NCBI RefSeq assembly: GCF_030055435.1
Contig: NZ_JASFYG010000002.1
Coordinates: 207,224-271,223 of the forward strand
Length of the DNA stretch: 64,000 nucleotides
From: Methanothermobacter sp.
Lineage (GTDB): Archaea; Methanobacteriota; Methanobacteria; Methanobacteriales; Methanothermobacteraceae
Reading direction: 5' to 3'
Below, piece after piece: positions 8,986-18,164 of the stretch. The notes beneath the pieces were generated by a model. That model ran no database searches and was not told the DNA's origin. It saw only the letters and a list, made by a program, of their open reading frames with translations. Numbering within the stretch: position 1 is the stretch's first letter; the number at the start of each line of letters is the position of its first letter. The translations under genes and the position numbers were made by a program.

Positions 8986-9171
8986 ATGCCTGTTATTCAG
9001 ATAAGCTGCAACAAGCTGACAAGGGAAAAGAAGAGGGAACTTGTAAAACGTATAACAGAGGTCTCAAGTGAGGTGATGGGCCTTCCAGAGTCAACAATAA
9101 CAGTGCTCATAAGGGAGGTCCCACCTGAGGATGTTGGTGTTGGGGGGATACTCCTCTGTGACAGGGATTGA
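8986..9171 (+). CDS. 4-oxalocrotonate tautomerase family protein
   Basis: A 61-residue protein whose N-terminus is MPVIQIS, so that methionine removal exposes the catalytic Pro1 typical of the tautomerase superfamily. The body follows the family beta-alpha-beta pattern (KLTREKKRELVKRITEV, then ITVLIREVPPEDVGVGG). Such small enzymes form hexamers. The substrate in methanogens is unknown and no catabolic genes are nearby. A CTGGTGG motif lies just before the ATG, and T-rich sequence follows the stop and may terminate transcription. Confidence 0.85.
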   Translation: MPVIQISCNKLTREKKRELVKRITEVSSEVMGLPESTITVLIREVPPEDVGVGGILLCDRD

Positions 9172-9172
9172 A

Positions 9173-9237
9173 AGATTTTTTAATTCTCAGATGAGGGGAT
9201 AGATAAGAAATTCAGATTTTTTTAATTTTCAGCTGGA
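9173..9237. repeat. T-rich direct repeat at convergent 3' ends
   Basis: Two similar segments, starting at 9173 and 9214, share the pattern AGATTTTTT, AATT, CTCAG or TTCAG, then a GATGAG-like end. The first directly follows the tautomerase stop and the second covers the stop of the convergent response regulator. The T-runs could act as plus-strand terminators. The extended similarity beyond the T-runs suggests a local duplication. Confidence 0.55.
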
Positions 9238-10496
9238 GAACGATCAATTAAAAATACCGTTACAGTGTCCCCTGAGGTTTTAACAGTTCTCAATTCCAGA
9301 AACTTCACAGAATCTCCGTTACGGTACTGAAGACGTTCCCACCTGGAATCCTCACCCCTCTCAGCTGCCCTTATTATCTCTTTTAAATCATCCTCATGGA
9401 GACCGCTGAGCACATCCTCAATGCTCTCACAACCGGCGGTCTCCAGCCCGGTTAAGATTGAGGCTGCTCTATTGAGTTCAGCAAGATGGATACCATCTCC
9501 AACCTTGAAGTTGAGTATGGCCAGAGGGGTTGACTCAAAAATTTTCCTGAATAATTCCTCCCTTCTTTCAAGTTCAGTTATCCTTTTCTCCATTTCACCA
9601 AGGACACTTTCAGATTCAAGGCGGAAGGATATGTCAGCTGCAAGTTCAGCCAGGAGTTCCACCTCTTCAGGGTCGAATGAATCCTTCTCTGAGGAGTAAA
9701 CGGTGAGTGCCCCAATGTTATCGTCCATAACCCTGATGGGAAGTCCCATAACAGACATGTACCCCCTCTCAATGGCCTCATCCCTCCATGGGGCGAAGGA
9801 TGGATCATTTTCGGTATCCCTTATAACTACGGGTTTCCCCTCCTTTATGGATCTTCCTGTGGGTCCCTCACTGTATCTGCCCTCACCCCAGCTCACCTGT
9901 ATGGAATCAAGGTATCCCTCATGGAAACCATACTCTGCAACCGGACGGACGGATCTGAATTCATCATCCTCCTTAAACCCTATCCAGGCCATCCTGTAGC
10001 CACCCACATCAACCATGATCCTGCATATTTCCCTTAAAAGTTCTTCAGTATCCTTGATCCTGACTATGGCCTGGTTGCACTCACTGAGCATCCTTAGGGA
10101 ACGGTTGAGTTTCCTTATCTTCCTTTCGCTTCTGTGCCTCTGAATGGCCAGTTCTATTGTGAAAAAGAGTTCCTTCTCATCGAACGGCTTTATTAGGTAA
10201 CCGTATGGCTCAACCTCCCTTGCACTCTCCATCGTGGTTTCCTCGGAGTGTGCTGATAGAAAAACAATGGGTATATCAAGATCCTTTATCCTCTCTGCAG
10301 CCTCAACTCCACTCATGGGGCCCCTGAGGATTATGTCCATGAGAATAAGGTCTGGCCGGTGTTTCTCTGCAAGTTCAACTGCAGCCTCCCCGCTGTGGAC
10401 AATTCCGGTCACATCGTAACCTTGGAATTCCAGTTTCCTCTGGAGGTCCATTGCAGTTATCGCCTCATCCTCAACCAGCAGTATCCTTGCAGTCAT
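9222..10496 (-). CDS. REC-GAF-PAS response regulator
   Basis: A cytoplasmic signalling protein of 424 residues. Residues 1-125 form a receiver domain with acidic pocket E9-D10, phosphoacceptor Asp54 in ILMDIILRG, Ser81 and Lys103 in YLIKPFDEKE. Residues about 140-300 are a GAF domain (TEELLREICRIMVDVGGYRMAWIG at its start), and about 310-420 a PAS domain (LFRKIFESTPLAILNF). There is no histidine kinase or DNA-binding domain, so output is probably by protein contact or ligand sensing. The ATG has GGAGGGG upstream. The cognate kinase is not in the window. Confidence 0.88.
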   Translation of the reverse strand: MTARILLVEDEAITAMDLQRKLEFQGYDVTGIVHSGEAAVELAEKHRPDLILMDIILRGPMSGVEAAERIKDLDIPIVFLSAHSEETTMESAREVEPYGYLIKPFDEKELFFTIELAIQRHRSERKIRKLNRSLRMLSECNQAIVRIKDTEELLREICRIMVDVGGYRMAWIGFKEDDEFRSVRPVAEYGFHEGYLDSIQVSWGEGRYSEGPTGRSIKEGKPVVIRDTENDPSFAPWRDEAIERGYMSVMGLPIRVMDDNIGALTVYSSEKDSFDPEEVELLAELAADISFRLESESVLGEMEKRITELERREELFRKIFESTPLAILNFKVGDGIHLAELNRAASILTGLETAGCESIEDVLSGLHEDDLKEIIRAAERGEDSRWERLQYRNGDSVKFLELRTVKTSGDTVTVFLIDRSPAEN

Positions 10497-10599
10497 ATGG
10501 AAACCCCTCCATGGGAAATGGAGATTGTATTTTATAAAAAAATCACATTGTATAAAAATTTTTGGATAATGTAGGTCATGATGCTAAACTGAGAATCAG

Positions 10600-11682
10600 T
10601 CAGGTAAACAGCTGATCGACCATCCATTGGGGCTGGAATTCCATGATGTCATCGTAGCCCTGCCCTGTACCGAGGAATATTATGGGCTTACGGATCATGT
10701 AACCTATGGATAGGGCTGCTCCGCCACGGGCGTCGGCATCAGCCTTGGTGAGTATAACGGCATCTATGCCCACTGCATCATCAAATTTTGTTGCCTGTTC
10801 AATGGCATCGTTACCTGTAAGGGCATCACCAACAAATATTATGAGGTCAGGCTTCACAACCCTCTTTATCTTGGCCATTTCATCCATGAGGTTGACGTTT
10901 GTCTGCATTCGCCCCGCCGTGTCTATGAGGACAACATCCTTACCCTGAGCCTTCGCATGGGATACTGCATCGAAGGCCACCGCAGCAGGGTCAGCCCCCT
11001 TTCGGTGGCTTATAAGTTTAACACCAAGTTTATCTGCGTGTTCATGTAGCTGCTCTATTGCCCCTGCACGGAATGTATCTGCTGCAGCCATAACAGGTTC
11101 AAGGCCCATCTTCATGAAGTACCTGGCCACCTTGGCGATTGTTGTTGTTTTACCTGTACCGTTTATACCCACGAACATTATAACAAGGGGCTTCCTTTTT
11201 TCTGCAAGTTCTCTGATTTTAACGCCATCAACACTCAGAACATCCATGACGGCCTTTTTAAGGGCTTCCCTTGTGTAATTTGAGATTTCAGTACTCCTTT
11301 TAACCTTCTTACCAACCAGCTCCTTCCTGAGTTCCTCAACGATTCTTTCAGCCACTTCAAGTGCCACGTCACTTTCAAGGAGGGCCATTTCCAGTTCCCA
11401 GAGTACGTCTTCAACGTCCTTTTCTGATATTTTCTTTTCCCTGAAAAATGAAAGAAAACCTGAGCCCTCTCCATCACTCCTTTCTTCAGTTTCTTCATCC
11501 TCTAATTCTGGAATTGGAGTCTCAGATTCTGTATTATCGGTTTCAGCAGCTGCCACAGGCTCAGGGCCGCCCCCTTCTGGGGATGTCTTCTCATCCTCAG
11601 ATGGGGCTTCAGCACCTGAAGAGACCTTCTCGGTGATCTTCCCAACTGTCTCAGTGAATTTTTTCTTCAGAGATTCAAACAC
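10600..11682 (-). CDS. ftsY: Signal recognition particle receptor FtsY
   Basis: FtsY is the SRP receptor GTPase that docks ribosome-SRP complexes at the membrane. The first 80-100 residues are an acidic Glu-rich tether. The NG domain follows with G1 VGINGTGKTTTIAKVARY, DTFRAGA, G3 DTAGRMQTN, G4 TKADADARGGAAL and the closing GTGQGYDDI. The start is GTG with GAGGAG just upstream, overlapping the prefoldin stop. It is the last gene of the information operon that begins at rnp4. Confidence 0.96.
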   Translation of the reverse strand: MFESLKKKFTETVGKITEKVSSGAEAPSEDEKTSPEGGGPEPVAAAETDNTESETPIPELEDEETEERSDGEGSGFLSFFREKKISEKDVEDVLWELEMALLESDVALEVAERIVEELRKELVGKKVKRSTEISNYTREALKKAVMDVLSVDGVKIRELAEKRKPLVIMFVGINGTGKTTTIAKVARYFMKMGLEPVMAAADTFRAGAIEQLHEHADKLGVKLISHRKGADPAAVAFDAVSHAKAQGKDVVLIDTAGRMQTNVNLMDEMAKIKRVVKPDLIIFVGDALTGNDAIEQATKFDDAVGIDAVILTKADADARGGAALSIGYMIRKPIIFLGTGQGYDDIMEFQPQWMVDQLFT

Positions 11683-12108
11683 TTACTCCTCACTTCCCCT
11701 TACCCTTTTAAGGAGTTCCTCTGCCTGAGGAGATAGTTTGAGGATGATGTCGGTTATCTTGCGGAGGTTTTCACCCATCTTCTGGAGTGTTGCCTCAAGT
11801 TCCTTCTTCTGCGAGTCGATGGTTTTCATGGCGTCCTCAAAGTTCTTTTTTATGGCAACACCAGCACCAACACTCATTATGACTTCACTTGTCTCCTTGA
11901 GTTCTGCCTTTATGAAGGAACCGGCACCAACAGGTACAAGGGTTTCAGAGCCATCCTTTCCCTGGATGTCCTTCAGTGTGTTTTCAAGTATTTCCAGTTC
12001 ACTGATAGTTGCCCGGACAGCCTCCATCTGCTGCTGGATAAGTTCTGCCTGGCTCTGGTAAATGTTGAGCTGGTTTACTATCTCCTCAAGTTTCTGCTGG
12101 TCTTCCAT
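11683..12108 (-). CDS. pfdA: Prefoldin subunit alpha (GimC alpha)
   Basis: Prefoldin is an alpha2beta4 chaperone that hands unfolded proteins to the thermosome. The 141 residues show the alpha-class pattern: N-terminal coiled coil (about 1-50), a hairpin region with [15 protein letters not shown] and [18 protein letters not shown], and a C-terminal coiled coil. The gene lies between LX and ftsY, the usual archaeal order, and its stop overlaps the ftsY start. Confidence 0.95.
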   Translation of the reverse strand: MEDQQKLEEIVNQLNIYQSQAELIQQQMEAVRATISELEILENTLKDIQGKDGSETLVPVGAGSFIKAELKETSEVIMSVGAGVAIKKNFEDAMKTIDSQKKELEATLQKMGENLRKITDIILKLSPQAEELLKRVRGSEE

Positions 12109-12112
12109 GGGA

Positions 12113-12343
12113 TCACCTCTGGACCAGCGCCCTGACCACCGGGTCCTCTACCTCCTCGGGTGATATCTCCTCTATCTCCTCAATCATAACCTTGCTTCTT
12201 GGAACCCTGTGTTTGCTTCCGAATTCTGAGTAGATTCTCTCGTAGATCTCCTCTTTCCTTATTGCCTTGAGTTCCTTTGTGAATGGCTGAAGTTTATCAC
12301 CCATCTGGAACTTTCCTTTAACCCTAAATATCTTCGTTTTCAT
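12113..12343 (-). CDS. rpl18a: Ribosomal protein LX (L18a/L20a family)
   Basis: A 76-residue large-subunit protein, the archaeal equivalent of eukaryotic L18a/eL20. Residues [20 protein letters not shown] and the [18 protein letters not shown] segment are characteristic. It lies 3 bases after aIF6 and 4 bases before prefoldin alpha, so it is cotranscribed with them. Confidence 0.94.
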   Translation of the reverse strand: MKTKIFRVKGKFQMGDKLQPFTKELKAIRKEEIYERIYSEFGSKHRVPRSKVMIEEIEEISPEEVEDPVVRALVQR

Positions 12344-12346
12344 TTT

Positions 12347-13015
12347 TCATCCCTCAAGAAAACCTAAAGCTTCTTCTATCCTTGCAAGTTCAGGTCCTGT
12401 GGTTTCTTCACCCACAAGGACACCATTTGAGTTGGCTGCTGAGCAGGCACCTACCAGTGTTACCCCATGGTTGACGGTGCCAACATCCGCCTCCACTCCC
12501 AACACTCCCTCAATGACTCTCATTTCATCCTCTGAGGTGTGGGGGTGCAGGAGTGCTCCGCGGTTGGTCACAGCCCCCAGGGATCCTATGATGTTGAGGC
12601 CTGCAACTGTGGATACTTTAACATCAACCTCAAGAACATCCCCTATAACATTCAGGGCATCCTCTGATAGCAGTGGACTTGCAACAGCACCATTATCATT
12701 GGCCAGAACAAGGTTGCCAACTGCTGTGAACCTGTCAGGGATGCGGGTAACCTCAAGACCTGCAGCCATAAGCGCCTCAACTTCACGGTCCATAGCCTGG
12801 TTTGAAACCACGAAACCGTTCGAATTCCCGGCTGAAAGCGCCCCGTTGAGGCTGCTGCCACTGAGGGATGTCCTCAGGACTTCAACTTCAAGGGCCTCCC
12901 TCAGTGCATCCTCAAATTTTGGGGATGCATTCACAGGTATGAGGGCCACACTGTCAGTTACAGAGATGTAGACTCCAAGGTTGGGGTTTCCGCTGAGGTT
13001 GATCCTTCTGATCAT
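12347..13015 (-). CDS. eif6: Translation initiation factor aIF6
   Basis: aIF6 binds the large ribosomal subunit and blocks premature joining. The 222 residues show the pentein repeats of the family, each with a related motif (VANDNGAVASPL, VTNRGALLHPH, AANSNGVLVGEE). Position between L31e and LX is the conserved archaeal arrangement. Confidence 0.96.
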   Translation of the reverse strand: MIRRINLSGNPNLGVYISVTDSVALIPVNASPKFEDALREALEVEVLRTSLSGSSLNGALSAGNSNGFVVSNQAMDREVEALMAAGLEVTRIPDRFTAVGNLVLANDNGAVASPLLSEDALNVIGDVLEVDVKVSTVAGLNIIGSLGAVTNRGALLHPHTSEDEMRVIEGVLGVEADVGTVNHGVTLVGACSAANSNGVLVGEETTGPELARIEEALGFLEG

Positions 13016-13028
13016 AATCCACCATTTT

Positions 13029-13274
13029 TTATTCTTCGAGAATGGCTTCCACCACGCCGTCCTCGTCCTTGACGGCTCTGACCTTTATCTTGGGGGGAAT
13101 CTTCTGGATACCCCTCTCCCAGATTTTTTCATTGATGGATTCATCAATTTTGACAGTGTCTGTCTTCATGTGTTTCATGAGAAATTCCCTGACAATCTTA
13201 ACAGCCTTCGGTGCTCTTATGGTTCTTGGAACTTCCTTTGCCTTCCTAAGGGGTATAACGTAAATTCTTTCCAT
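13029..13274 (-). CDS. rpl31e: Ribosomal protein L31e
   Basis: An 81-residue large-subunit protein. [17 protein letters not shown] and [20 protein letters not shown] are the family signature. It follows L39e by 13 bases in the operon. Confidence 0.96.
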   Translation of the reverse strand: MERIYVIPLRKAKEVPRTIRAPKAVKIVREFLMKHMKTDTVKIDESINEKIWERGIQKIPPKIKVRAVKDEDGVVEAILEE

Positions 13275-13287
13275 GTTAAGATCCCTC

Positions 13288-13443
13288 CTACACCTTGAGT
13301 TTGGTCCTTCTCCAGTGCCTCATCTTTGGATGGCTTCTGACCCTGTAATTGGTTTTAACCATCACCCATGCTGGCACCCTTCTGTTCTGTCTGTTAGCCT
13401 TCGCCATTCTAAGTTTTCTGGCAACATGTTTGTTTCTACTCAT
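13288..13443 (-). CDS. rpl39e: Ribosomal protein L39e
   Basis: This 51-residue protein begins [20 protein letters not shown] and continues [20 protein letters not shown], the standard highly basic L39e that lines the exit tunnel. It is too short for common ORF cut-offs. The start at 13443 abuts the stop of the upstream PP-loop gene, and L31e follows, as in many archaea. Confidence 0.95.
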   Translation of the reverse strand: MSRNKHVARKLRMAKANRQNRRVPAWVMVKTNYRVRSHPKMRHWRRTKLKV

Positions 13444-14046
13444 TCAGCATCCTCCTTGTTGCGAATCTTTCCAGCCAGTCACCCTGGTCTGGAAGTGAAC
13501 GGGGAAGAATGTCTCTGATCTGCAGCCCATCTTCTCCATGAGGATTCTAACCTCAACCTCATAGTCGGAGCTGTTTTCAGGATTACTCTTCTCCCTTTTA
13601 AGCGTGAATAACTCTGAAGAGAATCTGTTGATGGTCCTGTGACCAAAACCATCAAGGTTCACGTATTCAATATCCCTACGGTCTTCGAGGCTCTGTATTT
13701 CATTTCTTGTAAGCTTGGGGGTCCTGTCGTCACGTCGCGTTCCATCAGCAACCAGATCGTACTCACCTGCAGCGGCCTCAACGGCGTTTCTGTGTATATA
13801 CCTTATACCGTTATTGGGGAACCCATCATTTATTATCATTTCAGCGGCTTCCCTCAGCACATCCTCACTGAGTTCAAGGACCCTGTGTTTAAAGCCCAGG
13901 GCATCTGCCGCCATGGATGCGGGTCTCCAGGAATCATAGACACCGAAATTCACAGTTACAAGTTCAGCCTGGATCCCCATCCTCTGGAGCATCACAGCCA
14001 TCAGTGAGCTGTCCTTACCGCCACTGTAGAGTACACATGCATTCAT
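13444..14046 (-). CDS. PP-loop ATP pyrophosphatase-like protein, unknown
   Basis: This 200-residue protein has the PP-loop SGGKDSSLMAVML at its N-terminus (MNACVLYSGGKDSS), so it probably adenylates a substrate, as in tRNA thiolation or amidotransferase enzymes. No zinc-finger or ferredoxin-like partner domain is visible. The middle contains VADGTRRDDRTPKLTRNEIQ. It overlaps the PDCD5 gene by four bases and sits inside a ribosomal operon, which suggests an RNA-modification or translation-linked role; that is inference. The substrate is unknown. Confidence 0.8.
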   Translation of the reverse strand: MNACVLYSGGKDSSLMAVMLQRMGIQAELVTVNFGVYDSWRPASMAADALGFKHRVLELSEDVLREAAEMIINDGFPNNGIRYIHRNAVEAAAGEYDLVADGTRRDDRTPKLTRNEIQSLEDRRDIEYVNLDGFGHRTINRFSSELFTLKREKSNPENSSDYEVEVRILMEKMGCRSETFFPVHFQTRVTGWKDSQQGGC

Positions 14047-14378
14047 TTTCTACTGATCTTTATCTCCCTTTTTTTGCCAGAAACTCTCTTGAGCAACTCC
14101 TTGAGCTGTTTGTCTGTTATCTTCGACCTCACACGACCCATCTGGGCCAGCTGTATCAGCTGGAGTTCTATCTGCTCAACGAATTCTGGCCTTGTAAGCC
14201 TCAGATTCGCAAGACGGCTGCGGGCTTCAGGGGTGAGTATCTGCATCATTATCTGTTTCTTCTGCATTTCAAGCTGCTGACGCATCTGCTCCTGGGCTTC
14301 AGTTTCCATTGCCTGCTGCTGTGCCCTCTGCTGGAGTTCCAGCATTTTTTTGCGACGTATTTCTTCGAGGTCTGTCAA
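14043..14378 (-). CDS. PDCD5/TFAR19-family DNA-binding protein
   Basis: A 111-residue helical protein of the PDCD5 family with the typical Gln-rich N-terminal helix (ELQQRAQQQAMETEAQEQ) and the core ILTPEARSRLANLRLTRPE. The archaeal homologs are reported to bind nucleic acid. The start is a TTG seven bases after GGAGGT. It lies between S19e and the PP-loop gene in the operon. Confidence 0.93.
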   Translation of the reverse strand: MTDLEEIRRKKMLELQQRAQQQAMETEAQEQMRQQLEMQKKQIMMQILTPEARSRLANLRLTRPEFVEQIELQLIQLAQMGRVRSKITDKQLKELLKRVSGKKREIKISRK

Positions 14379-14409
14379 TTAGAAAACCTCCCAGGCCCCT
14401 TCAGGTTTT

Positions 14410-14847
14410 TCAGTAATTCTCAAGGCCTTCAACTTCTTTTTTTACTTCAGCAGCCGCTTTATCCAGGAATGAACGGCCTTCAGGTGTTATGACTCTCCCG
14501 CCATCCTCCTTTGTTATGAGGCCTGATTCCTCAAGCTGCTGGAGGGCTCTCCTTATTATTGCACCGCTTCCCCTTCTGAACCTTTCTGGCCGTGAACCCC
14601 TATCCTTTTTACCGCCGTAGTGGGTTCTGAGGCTGTTAACACCCACAGGCCCGTCGATGTAGACCCTCCTAAGAAGGGCAGCTGCCCTCACATACCACCA
14701 GTCAGGATTCTCGGGCCTTCTTTCCTTGTGGACACCTGTCTTGACAAAGTTAACCCACTCAGGGGATTTAACCTTACCATCCTTCTTAAGGTCCTCGGCA
14801 ACCTTATTTATAAGCAGATCTGCTGGCACATCATAAACTGTAGTCAT
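14410..14847 (-). CDS. rps19e: Ribosomal protein S19e
   Basis: A 145-residue small-subunit protein with the family motifs [32 protein letters not shown] and [11 protein letters not shown]. It follows the YhbY-like gene by 10 bases and precedes PDCD5, the common archaeal gene pair. Confidence 0.96.
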   Translation of the reverse strand: MTTVYDVPADLLINKVAEDLKKDGKVKSPEWVNFVKTGVHKERRPENPDWWYVRAAALLRRVYIDGPVGVNSLRTHYGGKKDRGSRPERFRRGSGAIIRRALQQLEESGLITKEDGGRVITPEGRSFLDKAAAEVKKEVEGLENY

Positions 14848-14857
14848 ATTTATCCTC

Positions 14858-15121
14858 CTAAGATCTTTTTTTGAAAATTATTGCCACATTTCCTCTTAAA
14901 TCTATGAGCTTAGAATTTGTTTTTTCAACTATCTCGGTAATATAGCTTTCTTTTTCTGAGGCCACTGTCCTGGCAAATCTTACCTTTATAAGTTCATTTG
15001 CCTTTAACTGCCTTCTGACCTCTTCAATGAGACTTTCAGTCACCCCGGCCTTTCCCACGTTTATTGTGAGAGCCGACAGTGACCGGCTCATCAGTTCCTT
15101 TTTTGATGGTGTGAGACTCAA
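14858..15121 (-). CDS. YhbY/CRM-domain RNA-binding protein
   Basis: An 87-residue stand-alone CRM domain. [16 protein letters not shown] matches the N-terminal helix, and [19 protein letters not shown] contains the GxxG-like loop. Bacterial YhbY associates with pre-50S particles. The family alignment requires residues before the internal Met11, so the start at 15121 is preferred even though this makes the gene overlap rnp4 by 86 bases. Confidence 0.88.
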   Translation of the reverse strand: MSLTPSKKELMSRSLSALTINVGKAGVTESLIEEVRRQLKANELIKVRFARTVASEKESYITEIVEKTNSKLIDLRGNVAIIFKKRS

Positions 15122-15455
15122 TTTTATTTCTCCTTTTCTCCTTTTTTTCCTGAATGTAGGGGAATCTCATGATGTGACCGCACTCATGACACCTAAAATT
15201 AACCTTCCCACCGGATATCCTGACGGTGCAGTTTGAACCTGGTTTGAGGAAGCTGTAACACCTCCTGCAGAACCGCCTTCTCCACTCTCTGGGAATCCTT
15301 ACACGGTACTTCATGGATATGTTTCTTGCAAGTTCGGTGTACCTGTGCGATCTCCCCGGGTTGGCTGCAAATTCACGGTCAGCCATTCTGAAGAGGATGT
15401 CTATTCTCTCACGGGCAATCTTCAGCATCCATCCGGGCCTCTTTCCTCTCCTCAA
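15036..15455 (-). CDS. rnp4: Ribonuclease P protein component 4 (Rpp21/Rpr2)
   Basis: Rnp4 is a zinc-ribbon subunit of archaeal RNase P, pairing with Rpp29 to mature tRNA 5' ends. The 139 residues include the helical N-terminus, then [20 protein letters not shown] and the second zinc pair in [14 protein letters not shown]. The start is a TTG six bases after AGAGGT. The C-terminal roughly 28 residues are a basic tail lying in the 86-nt overlap with the YhbY gene, read in another frame. It heads the information operon. Confidence 0.9.
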   Translation of the reverse strand: MRRGKRPGWMLKIARERIDILFRMADREFAANPGRSHRYTELARNISMKYRVRIPREWRRRFCRRCYSFLKPGSNCTVRISGGKVNFRCHECGHIMRFPYIQEKKEKRRNKIESHTIKKGTDEPVTVGSHNKRGKGRGD

Positions 15456-15530
15456 GGTTTAACCTCTCACAACGGAATAGAACATCCCTGATCTTGCACA
15501 TAAGATGGTGTTTAACTTAAGCACAAGAAG

Positions 15531-15541
15531 AATATTATAAG
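15531..15541 (-). promoter_or_regulatory. Predicted TATA box of the rnp4-ftsY operon
   Basis: The minus strand reads CTTATAATATT about 80 bases upstream of the rnp4 TTG start, a good archaeal TATA match. It is the only strong candidate before the eleven-gene minus-strand run. Confidence 0.5.
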
Positions 15542-15559
15542 TGGTTTGTGTTTCCATAT

Positions 15560-16099
15560 TTAAAAAGCTTTTCCATCACCCAGGAGCCATCCTGAGAAGT
15601 CAACCCCACCTGGCTGGCACACCCGGGAACCACTTATAATATCCATGATGATCTCTGTAACCGCGCTGGCTGATCTGCCGGTTGTGTCAACCTCATGGAC
15701 CCTATCACCATGGATCTCAACCGCCTCCACCAGACAGACGTCAAGGGCCTCGGCCTCAAGGTTCTCAGCGATCTTCTCCTCAGGATAACCCCTGGCCTCA
15801 AGGCGCCCCTCAAGGATTCGGGGGTGGAGCCTCAGTACTATCACCATGCTGCAGCAATCACAGAGATGGGAGAGGTGACCCTCGAGGATGGCATCGTCAC
15901 CCCCAAGGCCCTTAACGTGGCTGCAGAGGGATTCAATGTCCACCTCAAGGTAACCACGGTCAGGGTCCCTTCCAAGGATGAAACCCTCCTCCATTGCAAG
16001 TTCACCCACAGAAAGGACCCTGAAACCGGAATCCTTGAGAATTTCAGCCACTGTACTCTTACCAACACCGGGGGTGCCTGTTATGCAGATGGGCCTCAT
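15560..16099 (-). CDS. Fap7/hCINAP-type adenylate kinase-like ATPase
   Basis: A 179-residue P-loop protein with CITGTPGVGKSTVA at residues 5-18 and the compact NMP-binding architecture of the adenylate-kinase-6 family. Eukaryotic and archaeal Fap7 act in 40S/30S maturation together with uS11. The acidic EGHLSHL segment and the VLRLHP motif are typical. It shares its first base region with the Thi4 stop and lies just upstream of the ribosomal operon, consistent with a ribosome role. Confidence 0.88.
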   Translation of the reverse strand: MRPICITGTPGVGKSTVAEILKDSGFRVLSVGELAMEEGFILGRDPDRGYLEVDIESLCSHVKGLGGDDAILEGHLSHLCDCCSMVIVLRLHPRILEGRLEARGYPEEKIAENLEAEALDVCLVEAVEIHGDRVHEVDTTGRSASAVTEIIMDIISGSRVCQPGGVDFSGWLLGDGKAF

Positions 16100-16881
16100 T
16101 ATCTCAGCTTCTCAATTATCATCTCTGCAACCCTTCGACCTGAGACCAGCATACCCCCGAATATGGGACCCATACGTGGGGCCCCGTAGACTGCGTTGCT
16201 CGCCATACCAGCCACATAGAGGTTGGGGTAGACCTCACGCGTATTTTCTAGGAGGGCGGCCTCACCTACATCGGCCCACATTGACCTCTCACCCTGTATC
16301 CTGCCATTGGGGGTGTTGAGTTCAGGGCCTATCTTCCGCTCCACCACCTTCACTATCTCGCAGTCATGGCCGGTTGCATCTATAACTGCACTTGCCCTCA
16401 CGGTGAGGGGGTCAACGTGGAGTCCGGCCATCTCAACAGAGCTCCAGTTAAGCACAAGACCCGTTATGCCCTCATCACGGATCATAACATCCTCTATGCT
16501 CATTAGGTTGAATATCTTGAGTCCCGCCTGGCATGCCCTTGAGCAGAGGGTTGATGTTGCCTCAACAGAGTCTGCAACGTGGTATCCCTCATCATAGGGC
16601 CTTGACCTTACACCGAACTCATCCAGGATCTCCTTACCATCATCCTGGACAACGATCTTGTTGAACATCATACCGCCGCCCCACATACCCCCGCCTATGG
16701 AGAGTTTTCTCTCAAATAGGGCAACCTTCAGGCCCGCCCTTGCAAGGTAGTAACCTGCTGTAAGTCCGGAGGGTCCTCCTCCACCAATTGCAACGTCCAT
16801 GTCCATGTAGTCCAGGAGTTCCTCCATGTATCCTTCAACAATGGCTCTTGAAATTTTTATATCATCAAGTTTCATCTTCAC
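16099..16881 (-). CDS. thi4: Thi4-family thiazole synthase (ADP-thiazole synthase)
   Basis: Thi4 makes the thiazole moiety of thiamine from NAD and glycine. The 260 residues contain the FAD/NAD-type motif [18 protein letters not shown] at about 29-46, the [13 protein letters not shown] segment, [11 protein letters not shown], and the C-terminal [16 protein letters not shown]. Yeast Thi4 is a suicide enzyme giving up a Cys; methanogen homologs use sulfide and iron. I see no Cys at the expected yeast donor spacing after GHD, although one Cys directly follows GHD, so sulfide use is inferred. A homologous ribose-1,5-bisphosphate isomerase annotation exists but fits less well. Confidence 0.88.
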   Translation of the reverse strand: MKMKLDDIKISRAIVEGYMEELLDYMDMDVAIGGGGPSGLTAGYYLARAGLKVALFERKLSIGGGMWGGGMMFNKIVVQDDGKEILDEFGVRSRPYDEGYHVADSVEATSTLCSRACQAGLKIFNLMSIEDVMIRDEGITGLVLNWSSVEMAGLHVDPLTVRASAVIDATGHDCEIVKVVERKIGPELNTPNGRIQGERSMWADVGEAALLENTREVYPNLYVAGMASNAVYGAPRMGPIFGGMLVSGRRVAEMIIEKLR

Positions 16882-16939
16882 ACCTTCAAATGATATATGT
16901 TCACTAAATACGCCTTTCTCTTGATGTTCCGCCGGGAGT

Positions 16940-18034
16940 TCACTTCTTTATGATGATCCTCAGCACATCCTCATCGTTGAGTACATGGTCAATACCTACC
17001 TTTTGGCCGTCAAATTTCACTGAGCTACCCCACACCCTTGCATGCCTGAATTTACGGACAAAGTCTCTGTGGAGTTTCTGACACACGTCACCAACTGTTG
17101 AACCCTCTTTAATTATTAAAGGCTCACTGTAGTCTGCCTTCTGCCCCTGTGGCTTCATGTATATCCTTATAAGTCCAAGGCGGTTAAATATTTCCTCCCT
17201 GAGCTCATCAATGTTCAGGCTCCTGTCCGCAGATATCAGCAGGGCATCGGGGAATTTTTGCTTTATATGGTTCAGATAGGATTCATCCACAAGATCTATC
17301 TTGTTTATAACGGTTATGGCAGGTATGTAGGCGCGGTTTGCCTCCATAACATCTATGAACTGGTCAACAGTTATATCCTCCCTTATGAGCACATCGGCGT
17401 TGTGTATTCCATACTCATTGAGCACGGATCTTATTATTTTCTCATCCAGGTGGGTCAGTTCAACTGTCGAGGACAGTTTCACACCACCCAGCTTTCTCCT
17501 CTTCACGGTCACATCAGGGGGCGTCTCGTTGGGCCTTATGCCAACATCCCGAAGTTCACGGAGGATCACGTCCATGTGGTCAGTGTTGAAGACATCAAGG
17601 ACTATGACTATGAGGTCAGCGCTCCTTGCAACTGAAAGTATCTCCCTTCCACGGCCCTTACCTCGCGAGGCACCTGTGATTATCCCAGGTATGTCAAAGA
17701 TCTGTATCTGGGCCCCCCGGTACTCCATCACACCAGGTACTATTTCAAGGGTTGTGAACTGGTAATCCCCAACCTTTGACTCCGCATTGGTGAGTTGATT
17801 GAGGAGGGTGGATTTACCGACAGAGGGGAAACCTATGAGGACAACGGTGGAGTCCCCTGACTTTTTTATATGGAATCCTCTCCCCTTCCCTGAGGACGAC
17901 CTTCTCTGGAGGGCCTCCTCCTTCAGGCGGGAGATCTTTGCCTTCAGTTTCCCTATATGGTGTGCTGTGGCCTTGTTGTAGGGAGTCCTCTGTATCTCCT
18001 CTTCTATCTTTTTGATCTTCTCCTCGATATCCAT
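16940..18034 (-). CDS. DRG-family GTP-binding protein (Rbg)
   Basis: A translation-associated GTPase of the OBG-HflX superfamily, 364 residues. The coiled N-terminus ([20 protein letters not shown]) is followed by G1 [19 protein letters not shown]2/G3 region [11 protein letters not shown] and FDIPGII, G4 VINKIDL, and a C-terminal TGS domain ([10 protein letters not shown] onward). I use the ATG at 18034; the open frame extends to 18082 but the family begins at MDIEEK. It is divergent from the CBS protein gene. Confidence 0.93.
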   Translation of the reverse strand: MDIEEKIKKIEEEIQRTPYNKATAHHIGKLKAKISRLKEEALQRRSSSGKGRGFHIKKSGDSTVVLIGFPSVGKSTLLNQLTNAESKVGDYQFTTLEIVPGVMEYRGAQIQIFDIPGIITGASRGKGRGREILSVARSADLIVIVLDVFNTDHMDVILRELRDVGIRPNETPPDVTVKRRKLGGVKLSSTVELTHLDEKIIRSVLNEYGIHNADVLIREDITVDQFIDVMEANRAYIPAITVINKIDLVDESYLNHIKQKFPDALLISADRSLNIDELREEIFNRLGLIRIYMKPQGQKADYSEPLIIKEGSTVGDVCQKLHRDFVRKFRHARVWGSSVKFDGQKVGIDHVLNDEDVLRIIIKK

Positions 18035-18123
18035 AATACTCACATGAACATTGTTGAAGCGGGACAAAATCAGTGTAATCATTTAATGTTCTCTAATCCA
18101 CATTATTAAATATTTTCCCTTAT

Positions 18124-18157
18124 AATTTTATATCATAAAATTCATAATATATTATGG
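18124..18157. promoter_or_regulatory. Two adjacent AT-rich palindromes before the CBS gene
   Basis: AATTTTAT-ATC-ATAAAATT (18124-18142) and CATAATATATTATG (18143-18156) are both perfect inverted repeats, next to one another and 9-40 bases before the ATG at 18165. They overlap the region expected for the TATA box and start site. They could be an operator, possibly for autoregulation, but AT-rich promoters give such palindromes by chance more often than GC-rich DNA. Confidence 0.5.
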
Positions 18158-18164
18158 TGATTTT

